NCBI GenBank assembly: GCA_021789565.1
Contig: JAJYJL010000135.1
Location: 1 to 11,191 of the forward strand
Length of the DNA stretch: 11,191 nucleotides
Direction: 5' to 3'
Origin: Acidobacteriota bacterium
GTDB taxonomy: Bacteria; Acidobacteriota; Terriglobia; UBA7540
Part shown: one piece after another, positions 1 to 6,658 of the stretch
How positions within the stretch are numbered: the stretch's first letter is position 1
Layout: every line of letters begins with the position of its first letter
Notes under the pieces: generated by a model
What the model was told of the DNA's origin: nothing
Database searches by the model: none
Seen by the model: the letters and a program-made list of their open reading frames with translations, nothing else
Translations under genes and position numbers: made by a program

Positions 1-1905
1 CTGGCGCAGGTAAGTCGACTTGCCGCCCATGTTGGGGCCGGTGACGATGATCAGGATGTCCGAGGTGGGGTTCAAATAGAGATCGTTCGGGATAAAATGT
101 CCAGCCTCCTCCCGCGCCACGATGTGCTCGATCACAGGATGGCGGCCCTGGAAGATGACCATCTCGCCGTTGTCGGAAAATTCCGGCCGGCAGTAGTTCC
201 TTTCCGCGGCCAGGTGCGCAAAGCACGCCAGCACGTCGAGTTCGGCCAGCGCTTGGGCCGTTTGGCGAATGCGCCTCCCCTCCGCCCCGACCAATCTTCG
301 AATCTCCATAAAAAGCTGCCGCTCGAGGTCCTGGCTTCTGTCTTCGGCGTCCAGAATTTTGGTTTCCAGCTCTTTGAGTTCAGGCGTCGAAAAGCGCTCG
401 GCGTTCACCAGCGTCTGCTTGCGCTCGTAATCGGAAGGCGCCAGGTGCAGGTTGGCTTTGGTGACCTCGATGTAATAACCGAAAACGCTGTTGAAGCGCA
501 CCTTCAGCGAATTGATGCCGGTGCGCTCGCGTTCGCGTGTTTCGATGCCGGCCAGCAATTGCTTGCTGTTGTGGCTGATGTCGCGCAGGGAGTCGAGGTC
601 GGCGTGGTAGCCCGGCCGGATCAGATTCCCCTCGGTCAGCAGCGCCGGAGGTTCGGGGTGGATCGACTGCTCCAGCAAATCGTGGACGTCTTTCAGTTCG
701 TCCACGCGCTCATGGAGTTCCTGAAACCTTCTCGCCTGAAAGCTCGAAATGTACGTGCGAACCAGCGGCAGATGTTCGAGCGAGGCTTTGAGCGCCAGCA
801 GGTCCCGGGCATTTGCCGATTCCAGCGACACGCGGCCGAGGATGCGTTCAAGGTCCTGGATCCCGTTCAGAACGCGCCGCACCTCTTCCCGTGCGATGAC
901 GTTTGAGGAAAGCTCTTCAACAGCGTCCAGGCGGGCCGTGATTTCAGCGGCGTCAGTGGAAGGCCGCAGCAGCCAGCTCTTCAACTTGCGCGCGCCGATT
1001 GAAGTAACGCACTGGTCCATCACGGCCAGCAAGGTTGCGTGGCGAGGCCCTCCCGTCAATGGCTCAAGCAGTTCCAGGTTCCGCAGAGTAGCCGAATCGA
1101 GCACCAGCGAGTCATTTTCCTGGTAGAAGCGGAGCGTATCAAAATGGAAGAGTGAGCCACGTTGCGTTTCGCGAACGTAGTGAAAAATTGCTCCCGCAGC
1201 GCCGACGGCAAACTCGTGCCCTTCCAGGCCGTACCCGGCCAGCGACACCACGCCAAAGTGGTCCTTCAGTAGCCTTTCCCCGTATTCGCCGCCGAAGACC
1301 CACTCTTCCAGGCGAGTCTCTGTGATGGGCGGGTCGGATTCCGGTGAAGAATGGATGGCGGCATTTGACGCCAGCAGCAGTTCGCGGGGGCGCATGCGGA
1401 CCAGTTCTTCCGTCAGCCGCTCGTGTCGGCCCTCGCCCGTGATTTCAGTCACGCGGAAATCACCCGTCGAAAGGTCGGCAAACGCCAACCCGATGGCGCC
1501 GCTCGATTCCGCAACTGCCGCAAGATAGTTGTGGTCCCGCGGCTCCAGCACCTGGGCGCCGGTGGCCGTACCGGGCGTCACCACCTGGGTGACTTCCCGT
1601 TTCACGAGCTTTTTTGCCTTGCGCGGATCTTCCATCTGGTCGCAGATGGCTACTCGGTAACCACGCCGGATCAGCTTAGAGATATAACCTTCGGCGGCAT
1701 GGTAAGGAACGCCGCACATAGGCACCGCAACTCCCTTTTCCTTGTTGCGGGAAGTCAGGGTGATCTGCAATTCCTTGGAGGCGACAATGGCGTCTTCAAA
1801 GAAAAGCTCGTAGAAATCGCCTAGGCGGAACAGCAGAAGCGCATTTGGGTAGTGCTCCTTAATGCCGTTGTACTGGCGCATCAGCGGAGTGGAAAATTCG
1901 CTCAT
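1..1905 (-). CDS. mutS: DNA mismatch repair protein MutS (3'-truncated by window edge)
   Basis: MutS binds mispaired or looped DNA and, with MutL, starts mismatch repair in the cytoplasm using ATP. The reading frame runs unbroken from an ATG at 1905-1903 to base 1 (635 residues visible; the family is usually about 850-880). The N-terminal mismatch-recognition motif G-D-F-Y-E is present at residues 29-33; F31 and E33 match the base-stacking Phe and contacting Glu (F36/E38 in E. coli). Next come the connector, lever and clamp regions, with the conserved stretch GYYIEVTK before the ATPase domain. The Walker A loop GPNMGGKST is at residues 623-631 (bases 39-13), just before the edge. Walker B and the dimerisation end lie outside the window. 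No strong ribosome-binding site precedes the ATG; the start is chosen from alignment with known MutS N-termini. The gene lies 83 bp downstream of hpt in the same direction. The plus-strand open frames opposite it are shadows. Confidence 0.97.
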   Translation of the reverse strand, partial: MSEFSTPLMRQYNGIKEHYPNALLLFRLGDFYELFFEDAIVASKELQITLTSRNKEKGVAVPMCGVPYHAAEGYISKLIRRGYRVAICDQMEDPRKAKKLVKREVTQVVTPGTATGAQVLEPRDHNYLAAVAESSGAIGLAFADLSTGDFRVTEITGEGRHERLTEELVRMRPRELLLASNAAIHSSPESDPPITETRLEEWVFGGEYGERLLKDHFGVVSLAGYGLEGHEFAVGAAGAIFHYVRETQRGSLFHFDTLRFYQENDSLVLDSATLRNLELLEPLTGGPRHATLLAVMDQCVTSIGARKLKSWLLRPSTDAAEITARLDAVEELSSNVIAREEVRRVLNGIQDLERILGRVSLESANARDLLALKASLEHLPLVRTYISSFQARRFQELHERVDELKDVHDLLEQSIHPEPPALLTEGNLIRPGYHADLDSLRDISHNSKQLLAGIETRERERTGINSLKVRFNSVFGYYIEVTKANLHLAPSDYERKQTLVNAERFSTPELKELETKILDAEDRSQDLERQLFMEIRRLVGAEGRRIRQTAQALAELDVLACFAHLAAERNYCRPEFSDNGEMVIFQGRHPVIEHIVAREEAGHFIPNDLYLNPTSDILIIVTGPNMGGKSTYLRQ

Positions 1906-1925
1906 AGGTCTGATTGGCGGCGAAT

Positions 1926-1956
1926 ATTATACCGTGCCGGAGGCTCAGCAATGCAA
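1926..1956 (-). promoter_or_regulatory. Candidate promoter for mutS
   Basis: On the minus strand a perfect TATAAT box lies at 1931-1926, 20 bp before the mutS ATG. A possible -35 element TTGCAT at 1956-1951 gives a long 19-bp spacer. It lies in the hpt-mutS gap, so mutS could be transcribed on its own as well as by read-through. The perfect -10 is seen directly; the -35 is weak. Confidence 0.4.
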
Positions 1957-1988
1957 GTGTGTTTTTTCGTCGCTTAAGAATCAGGTCC

Positions 1989-2537
1989 TTACGCCGAGTG
2001 GACCGCGCGGAGCACGTGAACATCGGGAAGTTGTCGGTACCTCTGGCCAAAATCCAGTCCGTAACCAACGACAAAAACGTCAGAAATTTCAAACCCCACA
2101 TAGTTCGCCGTTACGGGAACGATGCGGCGCGACCGCTTGTCCAGCAATGTTACAACGCGCAGGCTCCGCGGCTTGTGGACGGAAAGGACTTCCTCCAGGT
2201 ACTTGAGCGTGCGGCCGGTGTCCAGAATGTCTTCAACGATCAGGACTTCCTGGTTTTCGATGCTGACGTCCAGGTCCTTGGTGATTTTGACCTCGCCCGA
2301 GGATTGTGTGCCGGAACCATAGCTGGTTATCCCCAGGAAATCGACTGTCACATCAATATCCATGTGGCGGATGAGATCAGCCATAAAAACCCAGGCGCCC
2401 TTGAGAATTCCGATAAGGTGCGGCGTGCGGCCGCGGTAGTCTCTGGAGATTTCGGCCGCAAGCGTGCCGACCCTCTGCTCAATGTCGTATTTTGATATCA
2501 AAATTTCCGGCGCATAGTCTACTGTGCCATGGTCCAT
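1989..2537 (-). CDS. hpt: Hypoxanthine phosphoribosyltransferase
   Basis: This enzyme salvages purines by joining hypoxanthine (often also guanine) to PRPP, giving IMP or GMP and pyrophosphate in the cytoplasm. The 182-residue length is normal for bacterial HPRT. The N-terminal loop G-I-L-K-G-A-W (residues 43-49) is the conserved PRPP/pyrophosphate loop. The flexible catalytic loop S-Y-G-S-G-T is at 72-77. The PRPP-binding signature VLIVEDILDTGRTL lies at 98-111, with the acidic pair E102-D103. The base-recognition end V-G-Y-G-L-D-F-G-Q-R-Y-R is at 157-168. The ATG at 2537-2535 is preceded by a GAGGGA ribosome-binding site at about 2550-2545. The gene is divergent from rpsT, with a 78-bp shared upstream region, and is followed by mutS in the same direction. 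In many bacteria hpt sits next to tilS and ftsH, which are not seen here. Confidence 0.97.
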   Translation of the reverse strand: MDHGTVDYAPEILISKYDIEQRVGTLAAEISRDYRGRTPHLIGILKGAWVFMADLIRHMDIDVTVDFLGITSYGSGTQSSGEVKITKDLDVSIENQEVLIVEDILDTGRTLKYLEEVLSVHKPRSLRVVTLLDKRSRRIVPVTANYVGFEISDVFVVGYGLDFGQRYRQLPDVHVLRAVHSA

Positions 2538-2554
2538 CGTGTCTTCCCTCGCCG

Positions 2555-2583
2555 TTGACGGGTTCCAGAGCCTCTGCTAAGCT
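2555..2583 (+). promoter_or_regulatory. Candidate rpsT promoter with extended -10
   Basis: TTGACG (2555-2560) is followed after 17 bp by TAAGCT (2578-2583), preceded by TGC, which fits an extended -10 (TGnTA...T). A transcript would begin near 2590, giving a leader of about 26 nt before the rpsT GTG. Spacing and -35 are good; the -10 itself is a partial match. Confidence 0.45.
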
Positions 2584-2599
2584 ATTTTGTTCATAGCTT
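2579..2599 (+). repeat. 7-bp perfect inverted repeat before rpsT
   Basis: AAGCTAT (2579-2585) and ATAGCTT (2593-2599) are perfect inverted repeats separated by 7 nt. They overlap the candidate -10 and transcription start of rpsT and end 5 nt before its AAGGAG ribosome-binding site (2605-2610). This could be an operator for rpsT or the divergent hpt, or a leader hairpin. The function is inferred from position only. Confidence 0.45.
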
Positions 2600-2615
2600 T
2601 TGCAAAGGAGAATCT

Positions 2616-2879
2616 GTGGCAAACCATAAATCGGCCCTGAAGCGTCTTTCGCAGACGCACAAACGAACTGAAAGGAACCGCGCGCACCGTTCGCGCATGC
2701 GGCATCAGATTCGTGAGCTTCGCCAGGCGCTGGACGCCAACGATAAGGCGCGCGCCGAAAGCCTGCTGATCCCGACGCTTTCCATGCTGGACCGCATGAT
2801 CCAGAAGGGCATCCTCCATCGCAACACGGCCGCCCGTTACAAGTCCCGGCTGCGCCTGCGTTTCAATTCCCTTTCCTAA
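2616..2879 (+). CDS. rpsT: 30S ribosomal protein S20
   Basis: S20 is a primary binder of 16S rRNA that helps assemble the body of the 30S subunit. The 87-residue protein is the usual length, very basic and helical. It has the classic N-terminus M-A-N-H-K-S-A-L-K-R and the conserved end N-T-A-A-R-Y-K-S-R-L near residues 70-79. The start is GTG at 2616 with AAGGAG at 2605-2610, a 5-nt spacing; GTG is worth noting for a highly expressed ribosomal gene. It is monocistronic here: divergent from hpt and convergent with holA, whose stop is 72 bp away. In many bacteria rpsT and holA are neighbours, so the adjacency agrees with both calls. Confidence 0.98.
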   Translation: MANHKSALKRLSQTHKRTERNRAHRSRMRHQIRELRQALDANDKARAESLLIPTLSMLDRMIQKGILHRNTAARYKSRLRLRFNSLS

Positions 2880-2898
2880 GAATTCTTAAGCTCCGGCA

Positions 2899-2916
2899 AG
2901 TCCTGTTCTCAGGGCT
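2899..2916. other. Small hairpin between convergent rpsT and holA
   Basis: AGTCCTG (2899-2905), loop TTCT, CAGGGCT (2910-2916) can form a 7-bp stem with one G-T pair. It lies 20 nt after the rpsT stop and before the holA stop, where a terminator is expected. Neither strand has a T-run after it, so it is not a standard intrinsic terminator. Confidence 0.25.
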
Positions 2917-2951
2917 CGGCGCGAAATAACCTTTGAGGGGCGAACACCACA

Positions 2952-4004
2952 TCAGCGGTTCGCACTCACTGTCTCTTGCGGCGCTATCGTAATCCGCCAG
3001 ATCAGGAACTCCAGCAGGATGCTGGAATCTTTCCATGAGGATTTGATTCCCAGGTCCGCCTGGTGGACCAGCGTCAATGCCTGGAGCAGTTCCTTCTGGC
3101 TGTAACGCCGGCGCGCCACCGGAGCGATTTCCCAGGTGGCAAAGGGGTTTGACTGCCTTCCCCAACCGCCGCCACCGTATCCTGCTTGCCCGCTGGACTT
3201 GAGCGCCTGCCGGAACAGGTCGCCGATACACCAAAGCAGCAGAGTTTCCGCCACCTTGCTGGCCACAAGCGACCGCAGAAATTCAAGCGCGTCGCCGCAC
3301 TGCCGCTCGGCAATGGCTCGCAGCATCTTGCCGATCTCGTGTTCTTCCTGGAAGGTTGCAATCAGCTGCAGGTCAGAGGGTTCCAGCCGCTGCTTCCCGT
3401 CCATCGCGGTGATCAGCTTGTCGAGTTCCGTGCGCATCCACAGCAGGTTCACACCCTGCGGATTGGGATCGCGCAAGGAACTGCCGGGCAGGAATTTCCC
3501 GGCTATTTCTTCCGCGAGTCCGGCGTCAACTTCCACTCCCGCGCGGTGTAGAAACTCTTTTGCCCACGCAGCCGCCTGGCGTACCGAGAGTGGGCGCATT
3601 TCCACCACCGTTGTCTTCTTTTCGAGCAGTTGGATGAATTTGCGGCGCCGGTCGGGCTCAACGGCTGAGAAAACCAACGTTGCAGTCGCCGAAGGTTTTT
3701 CGAGATAGTCCGCAAGCGCCTCGGCGTCATCATCCCCCGCCTGCTCAAAGTCCTCCGAGTCAGAAAAAAGGAAGTAGCAGTGTCCGCCCAGCATGGGGAT
3801 TTGCAGCGCGGCCTGCAAGTCATGCTCAAGCTTGCCGGGCTCAAATTCAATCTCTGTCAGGCACCAGGCGCGGGATTCTTCCGGCACGGCGGCCCGCGCG
3901 GCCCGGCGGCACTCCTCGTGCAAAAAACGGTCCGGGCCGCGATGGAAATACGCAGCCCCCGGACTGCCTTTGCGAAGCACTGCAATAAATTCTTCAGGAC
4001 CCAT
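2952..4004 (-). CDS. holA: DNA polymerase III subunit delta
   Basis: Delta is the clamp-loader subunit that opens the beta sliding clamp during chromosome replication. The protein has 350 residues, a normal length for HolA. Sequence is weakly conserved, as is typical. The family pattern is visible: an N-terminal segment A-Y-F-H-R-G-P-D-R-F-L (18-28) in place of the degenerate nucleotide-fold strand, a long variable Rossmann-like half, and the helical segment E-L-D-K-L (193-197). The middle-domain stretch is at about 210-270. The C-terminal collar-like motif Q-A-D-L-G-I-K (315-321) continues to L-L-E-F-L-I (330-335). A Gly-rich insert (G-Y-G-G-G-G-W, 275-281) precedes N-P-F-A, where this family commonly varies. 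The ATG at 4004-4002 is the only reasonable start, though no strong ribosome-binding site is seen. It is convergent with rpsT. No leuS or lptE gene, its frequent upstream partners, lies nearby. Confidence 0.88.
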   Translation of the reverse strand: MGPEEFIAVLRKGSPGAAYFHRGPDRFLHEECRRAARAAVPEESRAWCLTEIEFEPGKLEHDLQAALQIPMLGGHCYFLFSDSEDFEQAGDDDAEALADYLEKPSATATLVFSAVEPDRRRKFIQLLEKKTTVVEMRPLSVRQAAAWAKEFLHRAGVEVDAGLAEEIAGKFLPGSSLRDPNPQGVNLLWMRTELDKLITAMDGKQRLEPSDLQLIATFQEEHEIGKMLRAIAERQCGDALEFLRSLVASKVAETLLLWCIGDLFRQALKSSGQAGYGGGGWGRQSNPFATWEIAPVARRRYSQKELLQALTLVHQADLGIKSSWKDSSILLEFLIWRITIAPQETVSANR

Positions 4005-4105
4005 TTTGCTTTTCGGGACAGCTCGTAAATTCAGACTTCATTTAATTCAGTTTACTTGGAATCCGGCAGGATTGTAACTGCGAAGATCATTCCAGGAGGG
4101 TGCCT

Positions 4106-4140
4106 CGGAGTCCCACCCGGGTCAGTGGGATGAAACTCCG
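4106..4140. other. Interrupted hairpin in the holA / sigma-operon gap
   Basis: In the 195-bp gap between the DUF4252 stop and the holA start, CGGAGT (4106-4111) pairs with ACTCCG (4135-4140), and CCCAC (4112-4116) pairs with GTGGG (4125-4129), leaving a 5-nt bulge. It lies 60 nt past the end of the sigma-factor operon, so it may end that transcript or protect its 3' end. There is no T-run. The rest of the gap shows nothing I can assign. Confidence 0.3.
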
Positions 4141-4199
4141 CGGCTGTCTTTGATGGGATCATGTCCGTCACGCCAAAATCTTGGCAATGCGGCTTCACG

Positions 4200-4859
4200 C
4201 TACTTGGAACTGGTTCCGCCCTTCAGGGTTGTTGCCTGCCGATGTTGCAGTGCCGGCTTTGAACTGTTGATCGTCCCCGCCAGGGCGCCCAGCTGTCCCA
4301 GGCTACCCAGGCCGCCCAACTGGCTGAAGTCGATCGGGCCCACCAGGTTCACCACAGTCAGTTCCTTGGGCTCGGCCGCGATGATCGCCATGCCCACAAT
4401 TTCTCCGCCTTCTTCCATCACGTAGATGCCGGTGGTTTCGCCTGAGTTCTTTTCCTCCACGTGCACCATGGATTTCCATCTGCCACCCTGCAACTGGTTC
4501 ATCACGCTGTCGAGATCGGCCTTGGTGTACTCGCCCGGCTTGTTAAACTCAAAATTCTTCACGTAAATTCCCTTCAGCCGCGACAGCAGATTGGCCGCCA
4601 TCTCTTTCTTCTCAGACTTCACCGTGCTGGCTTTCTTTCGCACCTGCTCTGCGGCCAGCTTCAGCATCGGGCCTTCCAGGTTCACATCGTCAACTTCTGA
4701 AGCCTTGCTGGACAGCTTGTCCAGCTGGCCCAGTTCCAGCTTTGCGGTCTGCGCCCGTGCTGCCGTGCTGCCGAGCGCCATCGCGCATGCCAGCAGCAGT
4801 GCTGAACACAACGTGCCCGTGCATTTCGATTTCCGCATAAAACCTGCCAGTGTTTTCAT
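4200..4859 (-). CDS. Secreted DUF4252-family protein, third gene of ECF sigma operon
   Basis: Function is unknown. This 219-residue protein matches the DUF4252 pattern. An early 'kLs.kAsevddvnleg.mlkLA' stretch lies at about 48-70. It is followed by L-K-G-I-Y-V-K-N-F-E-F (95-105), a 'W..mv.v.e' segment (127-136), and the closing I-A-A-E-P-K-E-L-T-V-V-N-L-V-G motif (160-174). The N-terminus has a signal peptide: basic residues to about 12, a hydrophobic core L21-G30, and a likely cleavage after A-R-A at 36. L-L-A-C at 22-25 is a poor alternative lipobox. The C-terminal tail is Gly/Leu-rich and then basic. A GGAG ribosome-binding site lies inside the end of the upstream gene, and only 3 nt separate that stop from this ATG, so the two are translationally coupled. 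DUF4252 genes are often found beside ECF sigma factors, which agrees with this context. Confidence 0.8.
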   Translation of the reverse strand: MKTLAGFMRKSKCTGTLCSALLLACAMALGSTAARAQTAKLELGQLDKLSSKASEVDDVNLEGPMLKLAAEQVRKKASTVKSEKKEMAANLLSRLKGIYVKNFEFNKPGEYTKADLDSVMNQLQGGRWKSMVHVEEKNSGETTGIYVMEEGGEIVGMAIIAAEPKELTVVNLVGPIDFSQLGGLGSLGQLGALAGTINSSKPALQHRQATTLKGGTSSK

Positions 4860-4862
4860 AAG

Positions 4863-5240
4863 TCACTCCGTTTTTGATTTGGGATTCCTGGGAACTTCCA
4901 GCGCCCGTGCGGTGACGTGCTGTGCCCGTTCGAGCGCCGCGTTAATTTCTTCATTCGTGATGCGCAGAGCCAGCATCGCCTGCTGGCCGGCCTGCTCAGC
5001 CTGGGCGCGCAACCGCTGCTGGCGCTCGTATCGAACAACACTCACAACCGCCACAAGGCAGACCACTGCCGTCACCGCAACCCAGCGCAGCATCGGCCGC
5101 CAGAATGACGCTGAAATCCTCTGGGCCGGGGTCATGCGGGGCGGTTCTGTCTCGATTCGCGCCATCACGCGCTCCACAAAGCTTTGCGGCGGTTCCCTGC
5201 GCCGCATCAGGTCCCGAAGTTGATCGTCAAGCGGCTTCAT
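4863..5240 (-). CDS. Small single-pass membrane protein, possible anti-sigma or accessory factor
   Basis: The predicted protein has 125 residues. A charged cytoplasmic N-terminus (1-48, with L-R-D-L-M-R-R-R-E-P-P and a helix F-V-E-R-V-M-A-R-I) leads to one hydrophobic helix at about 51-69, then an Arg/Gln/Glu/Ala-rich helical, probably periplasmic, C-terminus (70-125) that may form a coiled coil. The start at 5240-5238 is fixed by an ATGA overlap with the stop of the sigma gene; the same frame stays open further upstream, but that part lies inside the sigma gene. Position and topology suggest a membrane anti-sigma factor. However, the zinc-finger anti-sigma motif (H-x3-C-x2-C) is absent, so the role is inferred from neighbours. 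Similar short proteins lie between ECF sigma and DUF4252-type genes in related genomes, as far as I know the family. Confidence 0.7.
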   Translation of the reverse strand: MKPLDDQLRDLMRRREPPQSFVERVMARIETEPPRMTPAQRISASFWRPMLRWVAVTAVVCLVAVVSVVRYERQQRLRAQAEQAGQQAMLALRITNEEINAALERAQHVTARALEVPRNPKSKTE

Positions 5241-5791
5241 ACCTTCACGCCTCCCATTGAGCGGGCCAGCTTTTCGCGCAGCAAGCCGAGCGCGCGATCC
5301 ATCGAACTCTTTACCGTGTTGATAGGAATCTCCATCACCTCGGCGATCTCGCGCAGTTCCATCTCCTCCTGGTAGCGCAGCACCAGCACCATGCGCGCCT
5401 TGTCCGGCAGGCTGGCCACCAGCCGCCACAATTTTTCTTCCAGCAGCGGATCGCCAGTTTGCGGCGCCACGGCCGGTTCCGGCACATCGTCCAGACTCAC
5501 CATGCCGTTGCCGTGCCCGCGCCGCACTCTGTCAATCGAGCGGTGGCAGGTTACCTTGCGCAGCCAGTGGCGCAGGTGCGCGGCACTCTTGATGCTGGCC
5601 AGGCTGCGATAAAGCTCCAGAAAGACCTCCTGTGCCAGGTCTTCCGCCATGGACGGGCTCCGCAGGAAGTGCAGCGCCAGGCTGTAAACCATCTGCTGGT
5701 GCTCGCGCACAATCTCTGCAAACTCCGAGCGGTCTCCATCGGCGCACCGAGCCAGCGCTTCTTCCATTGCCTGTTCCGCACCCTTGCTCAA
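5237..5791 (-). CDS. RNA polymerase sigma factor, ECF (sigma-70 family)
   Basis: ECF sigma factors direct core RNA polymerase to a small regulon, often in response to envelope signals. The protein has 184 residues with the two expected domains. Region 2 is at about 21-91, with F-A-E-I-V-R-E-H (24-31), the core-binding stretch A-E-D-L-A-Q-E-V-F-L-E-L-Y (49-61) and the -10-reading end H-L-R-H-W-L-R-K-V ... I-D-R-V-R-R. Region 4 is at about 128-175: L-P-D-K-A-R-M-V-L, then the helix-turn-helix L-R-E-I-A-E-V-M-E-I-P-I-N-T-V-K-S-S. The linker (92-118) is short and Pro/Asp-rich. The start given is TTG at 5791-5789, because GGGGGGA stands just upstream; an in-frame ATG at 5767-5765 (residue 9) would also leave both domains whole. 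The stop overlaps the next gene as ATGA. It is the first gene of a three-gene operon and is probably controlled by the membrane protein encoded next. Confidence 0.93.
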   Translation of the reverse strand: MSKGAEQAMEEALARCADGDRSEFAEIVREHQQMVYSLALHFLRSPSMAEDLAQEVFLELYRSLASIKSAAHLRHWLRKVTCHRSIDRVRRGHGNGMVSLDDVPEPAVAPQTGDPLLEEKLWRLVASLPDKARMVLVLRYQEEMELREIAEVMEIPINTVKSSMDRALGLLREKLARSMGGVKV

Positions 5792-5827
5792 CCAATCCCC
5801 CCGTCTAATCTCTAATACGCAAACAGA

Positions 5828-5843
5828 GGTGCAAAAAGGTGCA
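5828..5843. repeat. Tandem GGTGCA half-sites one helical turn apart
   Basis: GGTGCA occurs at 5828-5833 and again at 5838-5843, exactly 10 bp apart, about 40-50 bp before the ECF sigma start. Same-face direct hexamers in a promoter region can be a regulator site. No matching regulator is known here. Confidence 0.3.
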
Positions 5844-5913
5844 TTTATTTTTTCCTGTTGTCAGATGGAATGGTTTGGCGTTCGTAGCGCAGCCCCTTGC
5901 GGTCTGCGGCACT

Positions 5914-5977
5914 TGCCTTCCGCCCCTTTGGGAATTACATCAGCCGACTCTGGGGGGAAAGGGCGTTCCGCAAGGCA
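5914..5977. other. Long imperfect hairpin upstream of the ECF sigma gene
   Basis: The 335-bp stretch between the sigma start and the membrane-protein stop (5792-6126) holds no convincing gene. TGCCTT (5914-5919) can pair with AAGGCA (5972-5977), and CGCCC-c-TTT (5921-5929) with AAAGGGCG (5958-5965), giving a two-part stem around a loop of about 28 nt. A second arm, CCTTGCGG near 5895 with CCGCAAGG near 5968, competes with it. This could be a leader structure for the sigma operon or a decayed repeat. Confidence 0.3.
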
Positions 5978-6051
5978 GGAGGACGGGCGAAGGGTGTTTC
6001 AGGAAATTAAATGATTCGCGGTTAAGTGATTGGAAATTTGACATACGGCAG

Positions 6052-6078
6052 CCACGGGCATCGCGTTCCTGTCCGTGG
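6052..6078 (-). terminator. Possible terminator hairpin after the four-helix membrane gene
   Basis: CCACGGGCA (6052-6060) and TGTCCGTGG (6070-6078) form a nine-position stem with one imperfect pair and a 9-nt loop, about 50 nt beyond the stop of the membrane-protein gene on the minus strand. The downstream T-tract is poor (only a short AAATTT), so termination is likely but not certain. Confidence 0.35.
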
Positions 6079-6126
6079 GCGGTTGCTTTAGGAAGAAACC
6101 ACAGTCAGAACATCACTGGCCGCGCC

Positions 6127-6480
6127 TTACCGGTTGCGCCGCAGGAGCCAGTTTGCCAGGAAGAGCAGGCCTATCAGAAAAGCTGTCCCGCTGATGGTGA
6201 GATAGGCTATGGGCGGAAACCGGAGCTGCGTGCTCCACATATAAAGCAAGCCCAGGGCGGTGAATCCCACCGAGCCCAGCCACTCCCACTTCCAGGCGAA
6301 GGCGAGAACAACAACAATGATGCAAGTGGGGATGAGGTGAACCGCAAGGGCGATGAGCAGTCTTCCGATAGGAGGGTTCCCTTCGAACACGTCGAGCGCA
6401 AAGACGCTGATAAATAGGGCGTACGCGATGCCCAGGGCCCGCGGCGCCCGGTAGAGCAATCGCTCGCGGGTTCGGCTCAT
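6127..6480 (-). CDS. Four-helix integral membrane protein of unknown function
   Basis: About 117 residues with four hydrophobic segments: G-I-A-Y-A-L-F-I-S-V-F-A-L-D-V-F (about 17-32), a helix around L-I-P-T-C-I-I-V-V-V-L-A-F (about 48-64), W-L-G-S-V-G-F-T-A-L-G-L-L-Y (about 67-82) and a last one near the end, L-I-G-L-L-F-L-A-N-W-L-L. The pattern A-L-F-I-S-x-F-A-L-D-V-F, a H-L-I-P-T helix start and W-K-W-E-W resembles a family of small uncharacterised bacterial membrane proteins often annotated only as hypothetical. The ATG at 6480-6478 is preferred because GGTGA lies just before it and the N-terminus then begins right before the first helix. ATG at 6498 or GTG at 6543 would add 6 or 21 residues. 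No function can be assigned. It stands alone between the sigma operon and the degraded GWxTD gene. Confidence 0.72.
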   Translation of the reverse strand: MSRTRERLLYRAPRALGIAYALFISVFALDVFEGNPPIGRLLIALAVHLIPTCIIVVVLAFAWKWEWLGSVGFTALGLLYMWSTQLRFPPIAYLTISGTAFLIGLLFLANWLLRRNR

Positions 6481-6587
6481 GGGTGTCACCGGATTCATTG
6501 AACCGATTTTGACGGCGCGCGGAAGAAGGAGCAGTGACAACACGCACAGATGTCTGTGACCGCCTGATGTTTTCCCAATAACTGCCC

Positions 6588-6610
6588 GCGCTCATAGAGC
6601 GCCGCTACAG
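6588..6610. repeat. 23-bp hairpin repeat, copy 1
   Basis: This begins GCGCTC-ATA-GAGCGC, a perfect 6-bp stem with a 3-nt loop, and ends with C-GCTACAG. It matches 7545-7567 at 20 of 23 positions in the same orientation. It lies 49 nt past the stop of the degraded M56-GWxTD gene. The form is that of a REP-like palindromic unit. On the minus strand it supplies an ATG that starts a spurious open frame beginning M-S-A-G, the same four residues as at copy 2. Confidence 0.6.
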
Positions 6611-6658
6611 TGGGAGGGCCGGGCATTCCTCTACAATAGGCTAGCGCCGGCGCTGGAG

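Noticed and set aside
97..906. 269-codon plus-strand open frame at the left
   Set aside because: It lies opposite mutS, whose minus-strand translation is clearly real.
2877..2888. 12-bp palindrome TAAGAATTCTTA over the rpsT stop
   Set aside because: Short and AT-rich with no loop or T-run; it can arise by chance and has no evident role.
5839..6417. 192-codon plus-strand frame across the sigma upstream region and the membrane gene
   Set aside because: No homology or ribosome-binding site, and half of it is antisense to the four-helix membrane protein, whose hydrophobic pattern is convincing.
6113..6595. 160-codon minus-strand frame starting M-S-A-G
   Set aside because: Its start comes from the 23-bp repeat, and it overlaps the four-helix membrane gene in another frame with low-complexity composition.
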